In this document: in pieces, positions 6,665 to 6,796 of the stretch
How positions within the stretch are numbered: position 1 is the first letter of the stretch
Layout of the letters: every line of letters starts with the position of its first letter
Assembly: GCA_005881055.1 (NCBI GenBank)
Contig: VBHW01000055.1
Coordinates: forward strand, 1-6,796
Reading direction: 5' to 3'
DNA: 6,796 nt
From: Chloroflexota bacterium
GTDB taxonomy: Bacteria; Chloroflexota; Limnocylindria; Limnocylindrales; CSP1-4
The notes under the pieces: model-generated
Told to the model about the DNA's origin: nothing
What the model saw: only the letters and a program-made list of their open reading frames with translations
Databases searched by the model: none
Program-made: the position numbers and the translations under genes

Positions 6665-6669
6665 GAGGG
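6665..6669 (+). promoter_or_regulatory. Probable ribosome binding site choosing the ATG at 6676
   Basis: GAGGG lies 6 nt before the ATG at 6676. It favours that start over the in-frame ATG at 6661, which has no Shine-Dalgarno and would be used only by a leaderless transcript. Confidence 0.45.
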
Positions 6670-6675
6670 TTGGAG

Positions 6676-6796
6676 ATGGGCGACGACGAGAAGTTCCCGG
6701 CAGACGAGGACCCGACGAACACGCAGGGCTGGGGCCTGCCGGTAGTGACACCGAGCGGCACGATCGCGTACCAGGGCCAGAACTTCATCGGCGGTT
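6676..6796 (+). CDS. Hypothetical small acidic protein, N-terminus only
   Basis: Forty residues are visible before the right edge, beginning MGDDEKFPADEDPTNTQGWG and ending in GTIAYQGQNFIGG. The first 13 residues are strongly acidic, and a polar Gly/Thr-rich stretch follows. There is no signal peptide, membrane segment or recognised motif. Third codon positions are almost all G or C, a GAGGG site precedes the ATG, and a GATAAT box lies upstream, all of which support a real gene. An in-frame ATG at 6661 would add five residues. I do not recognise the family. It is divergent from the cph genes, so shared regulation is possible but no functional link is shown. Confidence 0.6.
   Translation, partial: MGDDEKFPADEDPTNTQGWGLPVVTPSGTIAYQGQNFIGG

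Noticed and set aside
6600..6788. A 62-codon minus-strand frame (MKFWPWYAIVPLGV...) upstream of cphB
   Set aside because: It lies opposite the better-supported plus-strand gene and covers the intergenic dyad. It has no ribosome binding site that I can see.

Overview
The window is very GC-rich throughout, with coding frames dominated by G/C third positions and Ala/Arg/Gly/Asp-rich proteins. It holds a cyanophycin (multi-L-arginyl-poly-L-aspartate) metabolism locus from a bacterium that is probably not a cyanobacterium. A high-GC Chloroflexota (Limnocylindria-like) or actinobacterial source is my best guess from composition, gene order and apparently leaderless genes; nothing in the window fixes the taxonomy. 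I see no rRNA, tRNA, CRISPR array or mobile element.

Layout, left to right. (1) Positions 1-988, minus strand: the N-terminal 329 residues of an M20-family metallopeptidase of the carboxypeptidase G2 type, running off the left edge. (2) Positions 989-1033: a 45-bp divergent promoter region with a 7-bp inverted repeat and an extended -10 box. (3) Positions 1034-2815, plus strand: a stand-alone 593-residue Mur-ligase-like protein. It is a paralogue of the C-terminal half of cyanophycin synthetase, carries a reduced version of that enzyme's N-terminal domain and has no ATP-grasp domain. (4) Positions 2855-5743, minus strand and convergent with (3) across 39 bp: a complete 962-residue cyanophycin synthetase (CphA). 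(5) Positions 5745-6564, minus strand, 1 bp upstream of cphA and in the same transcription unit: cyanophycinase (CphB), broken as sequenced by a frameshift that looks like a deletion of about 29 bp near codon 42. (6) Positions 6565-6675: a divergent promoter region. (7) From 6676, plus strand: the start of an unrecognised small acidic protein, running off the right edge.

How the genes fit together: CphA would build the Asp-Arg polymer from ATP, aspartate and arginine, and CphB would cut it to beta-Asp-Arg dipeptides. The neighbouring M20 peptidase could hydrolyse a dipeptide or another amide, and the stand-alone Mur ligase is likely an ATP-dependent amino-acid ligase acting on the same or a related substrate. 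The last two roles are inference. The Mur ligase paralogue, in which the synthetase's HxxEH site appears lost, is the least described component. The cphB frameshift is either a real loss of polymer breakdown or an assembly error.
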